From the NCBI RefSeq assembly GCF_014652835.1, contig NZ_BMZO01000011.1:1-64000 (forward strand): DNA of 64,000 nt, read 5' to 3'. Positions within the stretch are counted from its first letter, which is position 1; each line of letters opens with the position of its first letter. The notes under the pieces are model-generated. The model searched no databases and had not been told where the DNA came from. It saw nothing but the letters and a program-made list of their open reading frames with translations. A program made the translations under genes and the position numbers. Below, piece by piece: positions 9,331 to 19,391 of this stretch. This DNA comes from Limoniibacter endophyticus. GTDB taxonomy: Bacteria; Pseudomonadota; Alphaproteobacteria; Rhizobiales; Rhizobiaceae.

Positions 9331-9774
9331 TCAGGCCGGGGCAAGAGGTGCCTGCTCGAGATCGTCAAGCGCCTGGTTTACGGCGTCGAAAGTAAGCATA
9401 ACCGAAGGGTGACGCGCACGGTGTTCCCGAACAGGCAACAGGCATTCAAGATCGGCAAAGCGGCCGGTGGGCGGCTCCCCCGCGCCACTCAACATGTTCC
9501 GCATTTCGATTTGCACCCGGCGTAACTCCGTCACCGTTGCTCCCATGATCTGGCGCGCCATGATAGACGACGAAGCCTGACCTAATGCACAGGCTTTCAC
9601 CTCATGCGCGAAATCAACAACGCGATCACCGTCCATCTTCAGATAAATCGTCACCGTCGAGCCGCAGACCCGTGAGTAGGCCTTTGCGCTTGCATCGGCA
9701 GGTTCGAGGACACCGATACGTTCTATATTACCTGCGAAGAACAGGATTTTACGATTGTAGATCTCGTCGATCAT
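9331..9774 (-). CDS. IscU/NifU-like iron-sulfur cluster assembly scaffold
   Basis: 147 residues opening MIDEIYNRKILFFAGNIERI. Three metal-site cysteines of the IscU/SufU fold are visible: in SRVCGSTV, in VKACALGQASSSIMA and in LECLLPVREHRARH. The scaffold would hold a nascent Fe-S cluster or regulate its transfer. It is followed without a gap by yidD and is divergent from folE. Confidence 0.85.
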   Translation of the reverse strand: MIDEIYNRKILFFAGNIERIGVLEPADASAKAYSRVCGSTVTIYLKMDGDRVVDFAHEVKACALGQASSSIMARQIMGATVTELRRVQIEMRNMLSGAGEPPTGRFADLECLLPVREHRARHPSVMLTFDAVNQALDDLEQAPLAPA

Positions 9775-9988
9775 TTTTTGCCCTGCGAAGGAACAAGTCG
9801 ATTGAGCTTCACCTTTTCTTGGCGCTGCCGGCGTATTATATAGGCGCATGCGTGGCTTCCTAACAGGTTTGGCCGCGTATCAAAATCACCGATTACAATT
9901 TGGGTTGGTATCGTCAAACATACCCTTCCAGGCCGTGATCCGTTCAACTCGTCGCGCCATCGAGCGGGACTACGGGAGACGCCTCAAT

Positions 9989-10615
9989 ATGGACGACATC
10001 GTCAAGAACCTTCTTCTCCGCAACGCGCCCTCCGCTCAGGCCGAGCAGCCAAGCCAGACAGAAGTCGAAGCCGCCGTGCGCACACTCTTGCGCTGGGTCG
10101 GCGAGAATCCGGACCGCGAAGGCCTGATGCAGACGCCGGAGCGTGTCGCCAAAGCCTACAAGGAAATGTTTCGCGGCTATACGCAGGATGCAAGCGAAGA
10201 GCTTGGCCGCGTTTTCGAAGAAGTGGCTGGCTATAACGATATCGTCCTGATGAACGACATTTCCTTCCATTCGCATTGCGAGCACCATATGGTACCCATC
10301 ATCGGCAAGGCGCATGTCGCTTATCTGCCGGACGGCAAGGTCGTTGGCCTATCAAAAATCGCCCGTGTGGTGGATATTTTCGCGCAGCGCCTGCAAACCC
10401 AGGAAGCGATGACCGCACAGATCGCGGACGCAATCCAAAGCACCTTGAAGCCGCGCGGCGTTGCCGTGGTCATCGAGGCCGAGCACATGTGCATGGCAAT
10501 GCGCGGCATTCGCAAGCAGGGTTCGACCACGACAACCTGCACCTATACGGGTATATTCAAGACAGACCGCGACGAGCAGACACGCGTCATGTCACTGCTC
10601 AATGCGAAACGGTAG
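9989..10615 (+). CDS. folE: GTP cyclohydrolase I
   Basis: 208 residues. The family core is complete: [39 protein letters not shown] (zinc Cys and catalytic His), [20 protein letters not shown], and the second zinc Cys in [11 protein letters not shown]. It makes 7,8-dihydroneopterin triphosphate, the first step to folate. The ATG at 9989 has GGGAG upstream; longer in-frame extensions lack family sequence. hisI follows 5 bases after the stop, so the two form an operon, a common order in Rhizobiales. Confidence 0.96.
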   Translation: MDDIVKNLLLRNAPSAQAEQPSQTEVEAAVRTLLRWVGENPDREGLMQTPERVAKAYKEMFRGYTQDASEELGRVFEEVAGYNDIVLMNDISFHSHCEHHMVPIIGKAHVAYLPDGKVVGLSKIARVVDIFAQRLQTQEAMTAQIADAIQSTLKPRGVAVVIEAEHMCMAMRGIRKQGSTTTTCTYTGIFKTDRDEQTRVMSLLNAKR

Positions 10616-10620
10616 AATTC

Positions 10621-11031
10621 ATGAAAAATATAACATTTCCACCTGCCCCGCAGAGCAAGGCCGAACTCGAAGAAGGAGCAGTTTTCTCGCCGAAATTCGA
10701 TGCACACGGTCTTGTAACGGCAGTGGTTACCGATGCCGATGACGGTATGATGCTGATGGTCGCGCATATGAACGAAGAAGCGTTGGCGCTCACGCTGACT
10801 ACCGGCATTGCACATTACTGGTCCCGTTCGCGCCAGAAAATCTGGAAAAAGGGCGAGACCTCCGGCAATCTGCAGAATGTTATCGAAATACGTACCGACT
10901 GCGATCAGGATGCCATCTGGATTCGCGTACGTGTGGCAGGAGACAATGCCACATGCCACACAGGTCGCCGCTCCTGCTTCTACCGCTCCGTGGCGCTGGA
11001 AAATGGCGTTCCGGCGCTCTCCAAACTGTAG
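10621..11031 (+). CDS. hisI: Phosphoribosyl-AMP cyclohydrolase
   Basis: 136 residues, the usual size for the single-domain form without a HisE fusion. The metal-binding motif is in [15 protein letters not shown], with further Cys ligands in [14 protein letters not shown]. It opens the purine ring in the third step of histidine synthesis. It sits directly behind folE and is probably cotranscribed. Confidence 0.95.
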   Translation: MKNITFPPAPQSKAELEEGAVFSPKFDAHGLVTAVVTDADDGMMLMVAHMNEEALALTLTTGIAHYWSRSRQKIWKKGETSGNLQNVIEIRTDCDQDAIWIRVRVAGDNATCHTGRRSCFYRSVALENGVPALSKL

Positions 11032-11145
11032 AGACCTACTCATTCCTCATTCTTCGTCACGCAAATTTCACATCGCGAATTAAAGTTTTCCCACAGAAGT
11101 CTGGACAAGAATTGCAAGTCCGTGATGATCTTCTGGAGGGCTTCA

Positions 11146-12144
11146 ATGGTCCGCCGACGCAAGATGAAAGGATCACGCCGCATGATGCTTCCCTGGCCGC
11201 CGATCCCTGGACGGGGCGCAAGACGCAACGCGGCGATCGATGTCGATCAGCCTGAAATGGAAACGCCGCAGCATCCGGGCATCGCGCTGGCACTGGGCGG
11301 CGGCGCGGCGCGTGGCTGGTCGCATATCGGCGTTCTGCGAGCACTGGACGAGGCTGGCATCCGCATCGGCATGATTGCTGGAACCTCGATCGGCGCGCTC
11401 GTCGGTGGTTGCTATCTGGCGGGAAAACTAGATGAGCTGGAGGAATTTGCGCGCTCGCTCACTCGCCGCCGCTTCCTCGGCCTGCTCGATCTGCGCATCG
11501 CAGCCGGCGGCCTGTTCGGCGGAATGAAGCTGACGGCACGCATGACGGAGCACATAGGGGCGCTCAACATCGAAGATCTGCCGAAGCCATTCGTCGCTGT
11601 TGCCGCCGAGATAGGAACCGGCCATGAAATCTGGCTCACCAGCGGCTCGCTGATCACGGCGATGCGCGCGTCCTATGCGCTGCCCGGCGTTTTCGAGCCG
11701 GTGCGCTGCAACGGCCGTATCCTGGTGGATGGCGCACTCGTCAACCCGGTGCCGGTGTCCGTATGCCGTGCCATGGAGCAGCGCGTCGTCATGGCCGTCA
11801 ATCTGCATTATGACGCCTTTGGCCGCTCGTCGGTTCTCAAGCATGACGCCGGGCCGCTTGTCGTCGACCAGCCGACCCCAAATCGCTTTGGCCGCAGCCA
11901 GCAGCAACAGGTCGAACAGCGCATCGGCATTACCGGCGTCATGGTCGAAGGCTACAATATCATTCAGGATCGCATTTCGCGCTCACGGATGGCAGGCGAC
12001 CCCCCGGATCTGTCGATCCAGCCACGCCTCGCGCATATTGGCCTTGCCGATTTCCATCGTGCCGACGAAGCTATCACGCTGGGCTATGAAGCCGCAAAGG
12101 CGCGTCTGCACGAGGTAGAGCGTTTGCAGGCAGTGCTGGGCTAA
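11146..12144 (+). CDS. Patatin-like phospholipase family protein (RssA type)
   Basis: 332 residues with the complete patatin catalytic set: oxyanion loop ALGGGAARGWSHIGVLRAL (about 44-62), nucleophile elbow GTSIGALVGG, and the Asp motif DGALVNPVPV. No signal peptide is seen, so it is probably cytoplasmic or membrane-peripheral. It would hydrolyse acyl esters; the substrate is unknown. The ATG at 11146 follows GGAGGG by 6 bases. It is the last gene on this strand before a long gap. Confidence 0.9.
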   Translation: MVRRRKMKGSRRMMLPWPPIPGRGARRNAAIDVDQPEMETPQHPGIALALGGGAARGWSHIGVLRALDEAGIRIGMIAGTSIGALVGGCYLAGKLDELEEFARSLTRRRFLGLLDLRIAAGGLFGGMKLTARMTEHIGALNIEDLPKPFVAVAAEIGTGHEIWLTSGSLITAMRASYALPGVFEPVRCNGRILVDGALVNPVPVSVCRAMEQRVVMAVNLHYDAFGRSSVLKHDAGPLVVDQPTPNRFGRSQQQQVEQRIGITGVMVEGYNIIQDRISRSRMAGDPPDLSIQPRLAHIGLADFHRADEAITLGYEAAKARLHEVERLQAVLG

Positions 12145-12646
12145 ATTCCACAAAGCGTAACGCCAGGTATGGCGCGCACAGCTGCGCGCCGGTCGGGCAT
12201 GATCCCGCCGGTTTTCCGCTCCAATTTTTTGCGCCGCCGCCCGCTCCACGAGGCAAATCGGCTTTAGAGAAATGAGGGGATGGAAGCATGCGCTCCAGTC
12301 TCAATTCTAAACTCGTCATGCTCGCGCATGCTTCCAGGCAATCGCTACGGATTTTCCGAAAACAGGGATGCCACCCCCTGCTCGTACGATCTGTCACCGA
12401 GGCTCTGACCTCCCGGTGTTGCCATCGCCGCGGGTTTGTCAGACCCATCAGCGACAATGGCAAAACGCACTGCCATCGCGCTTCGCGAAAAGACTGGTGG
12501 CCAACCACGTCCCCTCAAGCGCGACGAAAACAGGATAGAGGCAGCCGTCGGGGGTGTGGACGGATCGAGCGGTTTCAGCCATCATCTTTTTCGCAAGCGC
12601 CGATTTTCATTCGGAGAAAAAGATCAGGTACAGGAAATTTTATCCA
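12145..12646. other. Intergenic region with a long palindrome
   Basis: About 500 bases between convergent genes with no credible gene. It contains a perfect 13-bp inverted repeat at 12281-12293 and 12324-12336, listed separately, and smaller stems around 12430. Confidence 0.5.
12281..12336. repeat. 13-bp perfect inverted repeat, 30-base loop
   Basis: TGGAAGCATGCGC pairs exactly with GCGCATGCTTCCA. The spacing and the lack of a T-run make it unlike a simple terminator. It may be a dispersed palindromic repeat or a structured RNA; the window has no second copy that I noticed. Confidence 0.55.
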
Positions 12647-12676
12647 CGAAAAGGGCAGTGCGAACCGCCCTTTTCG
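12647..12676. terminator. Terminator after tctA
   Basis: A 10-bp inverted repeat, CGAAAAGGGC with GCCCTTTTCG, sits just past the tctA stop. Reading leftwards, the end of the stem supplies an A/T-rich tail. Confidence 0.7.
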
Positions 12677-12696
12677 TTGGCGCGCAGGCACAAATA

Positions 12697-14202
12697 TCAA
12701 TCCTCTTCGACAAAGACCTGATCCCGCTTCCTGCGTATCGAGGGCAACAGCGCGACGATGATGGCGAGAGCCGCGAGAGCAAGCAGTGTCGCCGAGATCG
12801 GGCGCTCGATGAAGATGAGCGGATCGCCACGCGAAATAATCATTGCACGACGCAAATGCTCTTCCAGCAACGGCCCCAGCACGAAGCCAAGGAGCATCGG
12901 CGCCGGTTCGCAACCGAAGCGGATCAGCACGTAACCGAGCAGACCGAAGAACGCGATCGCATAGATATCATACACATTCTGGTTGATAGAATAGCAGCCA
13001 ATACAAGCAAAAATCACAATGGCTGGAAACAATGCACGATAGGGAATCGTCAACATTTTCACCCAAAGGCCGATTAGCGGCAGGTTGAGCAGAACGAGCA
13101 AAACGTTCCCGACCCACATCGAAGCGATGATCCCCCAGAAAAGCGCCGGTTGCTCCGAGATGACATTGGGACCTGGCGTGATGCCTTGAAGGATGAAGGC
13201 CCCAACCATCAACGCCATTACCGGATGGGCAGGAATACCAAGGGTCAGCAGCGGGATGAACGAGGTTTGCGCCGCGGCATTATTGGCTGATTCCGGCCCT
13301 GCAACACCTTCGATAGCTCCATGGCCGAACTCTTCCGGATGCTTCGAGAGATTTTTCTCCGCCGAGTAGGAAGCGAAGGACGAGAGGATGTGGCCCCCGC
13401 CAGGCAAAATGCCGAGGAGCGAGCCAAGCGCCGTTCCGCGCAGCACCGGACCGACAACACGTTTGAAATCTTCCTTGGTGAGCCAGAGGTTCTTGACCGT
13501 CTTGACCATGACTTCGCGTGTGCGCTCGTTTTCCAGATTACGCAGGATTTCCGCCACGCCGAAAACGCCAACCGCCACCGACACAAAATTGAGGCCGGAA
13601 TAGAGCTCAGGAATACTAAAGGTAAAGCGGGGCGTACCCGTATAAATATCCTGTCCCACCATGCCGAGCAGGAGGCCAAGCACGATCATGGCCAGCGCCT
13701 TGATAATCGACCCGTGGGCAAGCGCGATAGAAACGAGCAAGCCAAGCACAATGAGCGCGAAATATTCCGGCGCGCCGAAATTAAGGGCTGCCCGCGCCAG
13801 TGGCGGCGCGAAGAAAGCCAGCAGGAGCGTCGCCACCGATCCGGCAAAGAAGGAACCGAGAGCCGCGGTTGCGAGGGCGGGTCCGGCCCTGCCCTGCCTG
13901 GCCATCTGGTAGCCGTCGATGGCCGTCACTGCCGAGGAACTTTCGCCAGGCAGATTGATGAGGATTGCCGTCGTCGAGCCGCCATATTGCGCACCGTAGT
14001 AGATACCCGCAAGCATGATGAGCGCCGTGGTCGGCGACAGGGAAAAGGTAATCGGCAGAAGCATCGCGATCGTCGCAGTCGGCCCTATGCCCGGAAGAAC
14101 GCCGACCAGCGTCCCCAACAAAACCCCGATGAAGCAGTAGAGGATGTTATAGGGATCGAGCGCAACGGAAAATCCGAGGCCGAGCGAAGCAATGATATCC
14201 AT
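12697..14202 (-). CDS. tctA: Tripartite tricarboxylate transporter, large permease TctA
   Basis: 501 residues, all-hydrophobic, about 12 predicted helices. It has the TctA signature [20 protein letters not shown] near residue 30 and [20 protein letters not shown] in the second half. It is the large inner-membrane permease of the TTT family, which works with a small permease (TctB) and a periplasmic binding protein (TctC). Last gene of tctC-tctB-tctA; the TctB stop is 14 bases upstream. The start is the ATG of [10 protein letters not shown]. The substrate, a carboxylate, is not deducible. Confidence 0.93.
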   Translation of the reverse strand: MDIIASLGLGFSVALDPYNILYCFIGVLLGTLVGVLPGIGPTATIAMLLPITFSLSPTTALIMLAGIYYGAQYGGSTTAILINLPGESSSAVTAIDGYQMARQGRAGPALATAALGSFFAGSVATLLLAFFAPPLARAALNFGAPEYFALIVLGLLVSIALAHGSIIKALAMIVLGLLLGMVGQDIYTGTPRFTFSIPELYSGLNFVSVAVGVFGVAEILRNLENERTREVMVKTVKNLWLTKEDFKRVVGPVLRGTALGSLLGILPGGGHILSSFASYSAEKNLSKHPEEFGHGAIEGVAGPESANNAAAQTSFIPLLTLGIPAHPVMALMVGAFILQGITPGPNVISEQPALFWGIIASMWVGNVLLVLLNLPLIGLWVKMLTIPYRALFPAIVIFACIGCYSINQNVYDIYAIAFFGLLGYVLIRFGCEPAPMLLGFVLGPLLEEHLRRAMIISRGDPLIFIERPISATLLALAALAIIVALLPSIRRKRDQVFVEED

Positions 14203-14216
14203 GATCTCAAGCTTTC

Positions 14217-14690
14217 CTAGAACGGCATCCACGGTCCGAAGACCGGAATGGTTGCGCCAAGACCGATGATGAAGACAACAAGGCAGATCAATGTCACGAC
14301 GATCGCCAGCAGGATCGAGAAAAGCAGCGAGTTGAGCTTGCTTGCCATGGCCACGGCGAAGGACGAGATCAGCACGACCGGAACGAAACCGAGGCCGCGA
14401 ATGGTGAGTCCGAAGAACAAGATGACGCCGCAGATAATAAGGATAGGAAGCCAGGCCGGCGGATTATCCTCCACCACTTCGGCACCTTGCATCGTCTTTG
14501 CAACACCGGACCCGGCGACAAGCAGCCCGAGAATCGCCAAGACAATGCCGAGGACGACCGGCATGTAACCCGGCCCCATGCGGAAGGCCGTGCCAAGCTC
14601 GTAACGCATGGCTTCAAGTGCGAAGTAGGCGCCGAAGGCTACGAAGATCGCTCCGGCGTAGAGATTGTGTCTTGGTGCGGATGCAGACAT
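14217..14690 (-). CDS. tctB: Tripartite tricarboxylate transporter, small permease TctB
   Basis: 157 residues with four hydrophobic helices, and the typical start NLYAGAIFVAFGAYFALEAM and the segment FRMGPGYMPVVLGIVLAILG. It is the small membrane subunit of the same transporter, between tctC and tctA. Confidence 0.9.
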   Translation of the reverse strand: MSASAPRHNLYAGAIFVAFGAYFALEAMRYELGTAFRMGPGYMPVVLGIVLAILGLLVAGSGVAKTMQGAEVVEDNPPAWLPILIICGVILFFGLTIRGLGFVPVVLISSFAVAMASKLNSLLFSILLAIVVTLICLVVFIIGLGATIPVFGPWMPF

Positions 14691-14815
14691 GATCCGTCTC
14701 TTTCCAATGTAATTGCCCCGGCCTGCTCGGTGCGATTCCCCAGCTTTTCCCGGCGCATTCAGGCGGCACGCGACGCAACCACTTGAGGTGCCCGCTGCCG
14801 CCTGTCACGAAAACC

Positions 14816-14843
14816 AAAGGCAGGGCGTATTTTTCCTGCCTTT
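14816..14843 (-). terminator. Intercistronic hairpin between tctC and tctB
   Basis: A 9-bp inverted repeat, AAAGGCAGG with CCTGCCTTT, lies 13 bases past the tctC stop, followed on the transcript by a T-rich stretch. It may end part of the transcripts or protect the tctC message, giving more binding protein than permease. That role is inferred. Confidence 0.55.
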
Positions 14844-14856
14844 CATGCGATCTGCC

Positions 14857-15828
14857 CTATTTCGCCAGAGGCTCGAGGATCGGCTTCCAGACGCCGATCT
14901 GCTCCTGCACGAGTGCTTGCAGCGATTCCGGCGACACGTCTTCCTGTGGGACCGGTGCAGTGCCAAGATCGGCAAACCGCTGGACCACCGTTTCGTTTTG
15001 CAGCGCCTTCTTCAGCGATTCCTGCAAACGAGCGACGATTGCCGGATCGGTGCCGGCCGGAGCGTAAAGCCCGTGCCAGACTGTGACGTTGACGTTTTCA
15101 AGGCCCGCTTCCTTGGTGGTCGGCAGATCGGGTAACGCTTCCAGACGCTCCGGCGTGGTGACGGCATAAGCCTTCACTTCGCCAGCCTTGATCTGGTTCG
15201 TTGTGTTGGTGGTTTGGTCGCAAATCATGTCGATCTGACCGCCGATAATATCGGTCATGGCCGGGCCTGCACCCTGATACGGAACTTCCGTCATCTTTAC
15301 GCCGAGCGCGTTCATCAGGAGCGTGCCGCACAAATGGCTGGCGGAGCCGATGCCGGCCTGCGCATAGGTGACGTTTTCACCCTCTGCCTTGATATGCTCC
15401 CACAAAGCGGCAGCATCGGCAGGTTCGAAGTCCTTGCGTGCAACGATGGTCATCGGAACCTTGGTGATCTGACCGATCGGTGCAAAATCCTCCAGAGAAT
15501 CGAATGTCAGATTCTTGTACAGGCTCGGCGCAGTTGCCATGCCGATGTGATGCAAAAGCAGTGTGTAGCCGTCATTCGAGGCCTTTGCCACCTGACCGGC
15601 GCCAAGCGTACCGCCCGCACCACCGACATTCTGCACCAGGACCTGTTTGCCGAGGTCTTCGCTCATGATCTGAGCAACGAGACGCGCAACGGTATCGGTC
15701 GGGCCGCCAGCCGAGAACGGCACGACGACGGTGATTTCTTTTGCCGGGTATTCCTGCGCCTGCAGGGGCGACGCGAACACGGCAGCAGAAAGCGCCAGGC
15801 CCAGGCCCAGCTTCATTAAAGTTTTCAT
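14857..15828 (-). CDS. tctC: Tripartite tricarboxylate transporter substrate-binding protein (Bug/TctC family)
   Basis: 323 residues. A signal peptide (LGLGLALSAAVFASPLQAQE) puts it in the periplasm. The Bug-family core is clear: EITVVVPFSAGGPTDTVARL, then VQNVGGAGGTLGAGQVAKAS, and PYQGAGPAMTDIIGGQIDMI. It captures a carboxylate for TctAB. The ATG at 15828 follows GGGAGGAAACTT. First transporter gene; the acyl-CoA ligase gene lies about 90 bases upstream on the same strand. Confidence 0.93.
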   Translation of the reverse strand: MKTLMKLGLGLALSAAVFASPLQAQEYPAKEITVVVPFSAGGPTDTVARLVAQIMSEDLGKQVLVQNVGGAGGTLGAGQVAKASNDGYTLLLHHIGMATAPSLYKNLTFDSLEDFAPIGQITKVPMTIVARKDFEPADAAALWEHIKAEGENVTYAQAGIGSASHLCGTLLMNALGVKMTEVPYQGAGPAMTDIIGGQIDMICDQTTNTTNQIKAGEVKAYAVTTPERLEALPDLPTTKEAGLENVNVTVWHGLYAPAGTDPAIVARLQESLKKALQNETVVQRFADLGTAPVPQEDVSPESLQALVQEQIGVWKPILEPLAK

Positions 15829-15916
15829 AAGTTTCCTCCCAGTAGTTCCAACATCTGTGCAAACTTTCGTCACAAATGCAATCATTCCAAGGTCTGAGTT
15901 GTCACCGCACCCGGAA

Positions 15917-17491
15917 TCATTCAGCGGCCTGCTTTTCATAAGCCTGACGCAGGTTCCGCTTGAGAATCTTGCCGCTCGGATTGCGCGGCAGATTGTCGGC
16001 GAAGATCACGCGCTTCGGCACCTTGTATCCCGCCATCCGCTCCTTGCAATGTGCCAGCACTGCCGCCTCATCGATGATGGCATCCGGCTTGCGCACGATG
16101 ATCGCAGTAACAGCCTCGACCCAATATGGATCGGACAGGCCGATGACGGCGACCTCGGAAATACCGTCGAGGGTATAGATGGTTTCCTCGACTTCACGGC
16201 TGGCGACGTTTTCGCCTCCGGTCTTGATCATATCCTTCTTGCGATCGACGACGGTGATATAGCCGTCCTCGTCCATGATCCCCAGGTCGCCCGAATGGAA
16301 CCAGCCTCCGGCGAAAGCGGCCGCGGTCTTTTCCGGATCGTTGTAATAGCCGGACATAAGCTGCGGCGAACGCGAGACGATCTCGCCGATCTCGCCGGTC
16401 GGCACGTCGTTGCCATCATCATCCACCAGACGCAGTTCGACATTGAGCGCAGCCTTGCCGGCCGAACCGGCCTTGCGTATCTGATCTTCCGGCATGAGCA
16501 TGGAGGCAACGGGGGCGATTTCCGTCTGGCCATAGAAGTTCCAGAGCAGAAAGCCATCAAGCCGCTGCTGGATTTCCTTCAACACCGGCACCGGCATGAT
16601 GGATGCGCCGTAAAAGCCTTTTTTCAGAGTGGCAAGACGTCCGGCATCGAAGGCAGGCGAACGCAACAGCGAAATCCAGATGGTGGGCGGCGCGAAGAAA
16701 GATGTTACGCCGTGCTCCTCCACCTTGGCCACGACGACATCCGGTGCCGGCGCGCCGATGATGACATTAGTGCTCCCGAGATAGACACAGGGACCGAAGA
16801 AGGCGTCGAGTTGCGCCGTATGGAAAAGCGGCAGCGCATGCAGCACGACATCGGCCGCCTCGAAGCCCCCGGATGCGATACAACTGACATACTCGGCAAT
16901 GATAGCGTCATGGGTCAGCATCGCGCCTTTCGGCGCAGACTCGGTACCGCTGGTATAGAGAATCTGCAAGGTGTCGGAGCCTTGCAGGCTTTCATCCTCG
17001 GAGAAATCGCCGCTCCAGGCAGCCAGCTCGTCGAAGGTGATCATGCCCGCAGCCGGTTCGGAATGGGCTTCGCCGGGAAGCCAGATCAATGTGTCGACCG
17101 CCACTCCGTCTCCTGCCGCTGCCGCCGTTGCGGCCTCCAGCATGCTTGTATCGGTGCAGAAAAAACGAGCGCCGGAATGGCGCAGGATGAACGCGATCTC
17201 ATCGGGTTTCAGCATGAAATTGATCGGCACGATGATCGCGCCCATGCGCGCCGCAGCGAAGCGCAGGGCGACGAAAGCGTGCGAATTTCGCGCCAGTATG
17301 GCGATACGCTCCCCCTTCTTCAGTCCCCTTTCGACGAGCGCGCCGGCAACGCGATCGCTGATCTCGTCGAATTCGCGATAAGTCCAGGTGGTCTCGCCGC
17401 ATATGACTGCGGGTTTATCGGGGTAGCGGCGGGCAGTACGGGCTAGAAGAAGTCCAAGCGTCTGGCGTCTCGCAATAGATACGTCTGTCAA
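15917..17491 (-). CDS. Class I adenylate-forming acyl-CoA synthetase
   Basis: 524 residues of the ANL superfamily. The AMP-binding motif is ILYTSGTESAPKGAMLTHDA (Glu where Thr is usual), followed by FYGQTEIAPV, FHSGDLGIMDEDGYITVVDR and the catalytic lysine near the end in NPSGKILKRNLR. It activates a carboxylic acid with ATP and CoA. The start is read as TTG at 17491, 7 bases behind AGGGAGGA, giving M-TDVSIARRQTL; no in-frame ATG fits. Its place before tctCBA suggests it activates the acid the transporter brings in. Confidence 0.88.
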   Translation of the reverse strand: MTDVSIARRQTLGLLLARTARRYPDKPAVICGETTWTYREFDEISDRVAGALVERGLKKGERIAILARNSHAFVALRFAAARMGAIIVPINFMLKPDEIAFILRHSGARFFCTDTSMLEAATAAAAGDGVAVDTLIWLPGEAHSEPAAGMITFDELAAWSGDFSEDESLQGSDTLQILYTSGTESAPKGAMLTHDAIIAEYVSCIASGGFEAADVVLHALPLFHTAQLDAFFGPCVYLGSTNVIIGAPAPDVVVAKVEEHGVTSFFAPPTIWISLLRSPAFDAGRLATLKKGFYGASIMPVPVLKEIQQRLDGFLLWNFYGQTEIAPVASMLMPEDQIRKAGSAGKAALNVELRLVDDDGNDVPTGEIGEIVSRSPQLMSGYYNDPEKTAAAFAGGWFHSGDLGIMDEDGYITVVDRKKDMIKTGGENVASREVEETIYTLDGISEVAVIGLSDPYWVEAVTAIIVRKPDAIIDEAAVLAHCKERMAGYKVPKRVIFADNLPRNPSGKILKRNLRQAYEKQAAE

Positions 17492-17594
17492 AACATCCTC
17501 CCTGTTTTGGCGCACTGATCGAAAGCAGAACAAGAAGGATGACACGAAATTTCAAGCTTGGGTAGCGCGCCGCGAACAGGTGGCGATTTGCCGC

Positions 17595-19391
17595 CTATCT
17601 CAGGGCTTTTGCTTCCAGGGCCGCGTCGCTAATCCGGAACTGGACCTTGCGACTGCCGTTCCAGTGATTGACTGAAAGCCCCCCCGCCAGGTGCACCTGC
17701 CGATCGCGATTGCCTATCAGGAAATCCCCCAACGGGCTACCAATGGCGCGGAACGCGATCGCTTCCAGGCGTCCGCCGGAAAGGCTTTCGAGATCGACGC
17801 GCAAATGGCCGGTGCCGACCTCCATGACGCGGGCGATCTTGTGGCGCGGCAGAACCAGTACGGGGCTCACATGCCCCTGCCCAAAGGGCCCGGCCTTTTC
17901 GAGTATGTCCATCAGAGAAAGTGTCGCGCCTTCGGAGGAAAGCGCTGCATCAATGGACAAGGAGTCTTCAGCCCGGAGCCTGGAGATGGCAGATGCGGAA
18001 TTTTCCTCGAAGAATGCGCGCAGCTCACCTAATTTGGCTTTCTCGACCGTTATGCCGGCTGCCATGGCGTGCCCGCCACCCTTGGCTAACAGGCCCGCCT
18101 CAAGCGCCTTGCGTACCAGAAGACCAAGATCAAACCCGGCAATCGACCGGCCGGAGCCTGTACCCATGCCATTCTTGTTGAAGGCGATCGCGAAGGCCGG
18201 ACGACGTGCATGATCTTTCAGGCGCGAGGCGAGCAGACCAACGATGCCCGGATGCCATTCTTCGCTCGCGGTCACCAGAACCGCGGGCCCGACTTTGCCC
18301 ATCAACTCGGCATCCGCCTCGGCCTTGGCTTGCGCAAGCATGATCTGCTCCAGCGCTTGACGCTCCTGGTTGAGCCGATCGAGCGTTGCTGCGATCTCTT
18401 CGGCCTCGACCGGATCCTCCGTCGAAAGCAGACGCGAACCCAGTGCCGCATCCCCGATACGCCCGCCTGCATTGATGCGGGGGCCAAGCAGGAAACCGAG
18501 ATGAAAGCCGTTGATAGGCTCGCCGATGCGCGCATGCTTTGCCAGCGCCGCCAGCCCGGGATTTTGCAGCTTGCGCAACTGCTCAAGCCCTTTGACGACA
18601 AAGGCGCGGTTGACGCCGACGAGCGGCACGACATCGCAGATTGTTGCGAGCGCGACGAGATCGAGCATCTCCATAAGTTTTGGCCCTTCGAGGCCGTGCT
18701 CGTCGCGCAGCACGCGCGAGACCTGAACCAGAGTGAGAAAAACGACCCCCGCGGCGCATAAATGGCCCTGCCCCGACAGATCGTCCTCGCGGTTCGGGTT
18801 GACGGTCGCAACAGCGTTCGGAAGCGGCCCGCCTTGCTGGTGATGGTCGAGGACGACGACGTGCGCACCAGCTTCGCTCGCCGCGTCTATGGAGACGGCA
18901 CTGTTGGTGCCGCAATCGACGGTGACGATGAGCTTTGCACCGCGTTCGACGAGATCGCGCATGGCATCGGGGTTAGGACCGTAACCTTCGAAGATGCGGT
19001 CGGGAATATAGATTTCAGAGGAAACGCCGAAATGATCGAGATAACGCTTCATAAGCGCGGAAGAGGAAGCGCCATCGACGTCATAATCGCCGAAGATCGC
19101 CACCCGTTCACGGCGTAAGATTGCCTCGACGATCCGCGCGGCGGCGCGCTCCATTCCGGTCAGGGTCAGAGGGTCAGGCAAAAGATCGCGGATCGTCGGG
19201 GCCATGAATTGCGTTACCGTTTCAAGCCCCACGCCACGTCCTGCCAGAATGCGGGCGACCAGATCAGGCACGCCGTGCGATTGCGCAATGGCAAGCGCAA
19301 CCGCCTCCTGCCGCTCATCCAGCCGGTGGTGCCACGCAATACCGTTGGCGGAGCTGCGAATGTCGAGGAAGAGGCGTTTTTGAATAGTCAT
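17595..19391 (-). CDS. recJ: Single-stranded-DNA-specific exonuclease RecJ
   Basis: 598 residues with the DHH phosphoesterase motifs: IFGDYDVDGASSSALMKRYL, VTVDCGTNS, VVLDHHQQ and RINAGGRIGDAALGSRLL. The DHHA1 motif is KGGGHAMAAGITVEKAKLG. A C-terminal OB-like domain follows from about residue 470. It degrades single strands 5' to 3' in repair and recombination. Third gene of hom-glpX-recJ. The ATG at 19391 is chosen because conserved sequence starts there. Confidence 0.95.
   Translation of the reverse strand: MTIQKRLFLDIRSSANGIAWHHRLDERQEAVALAIAQSHGVPDLVARILAGRGVGLETVTQFMAPTIRDLLPDPLTLTGMERAAARIVEAILRRERVAIFGDYDVDGASSSALMKRYLDHFGVSSEIYIPDRIFEGYGPNPDAMRDLVERGAKLIVTVDCGTNSAVSIDAASEAGAHVVVLDHHQQGGPLPNAVATVNPNREDDLSGQGHLCAAGVVFLTLVQVSRVLRDEHGLEGPKLMEMLDLVALATICDVVPLVGVNRAFVVKGLEQLRKLQNPGLAALAKHARIGEPINGFHLGFLLGPRINAGGRIGDAALGSRLLSTEDPVEAEEIAATLDRLNQERQALEQIMLAQAKAEADAELMGKVGPAVLVTASEEWHPGIVGLLASRLKDHARRPAFAIAFNKNGMGTGSGRSIAGFDLGLLVRKALEAGLLAKGGGHAMAAGITVEKAKLGELRAFFEENSASAISRLRAEDSLSIDAALSSEGATLSLMDILEKAGPFGQGHVSPVLVLPRHKIARVMEVGTGHLRVDLESLSGGRLEAIAFRAIGSPLGDFLIGNRDRQVHLAGGLSVNHWNGSRKVQFRISDAALEAKALR

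Noticed and set aside
15731-17446. Long plus-strand open frame (about 570 codons) opposite the acyl-CoA synthetase
   Set aside because: Mirror of a high-GC coding gene; the product is His/Arg-rich with no domain, while the minus frame has all ANL motifs.
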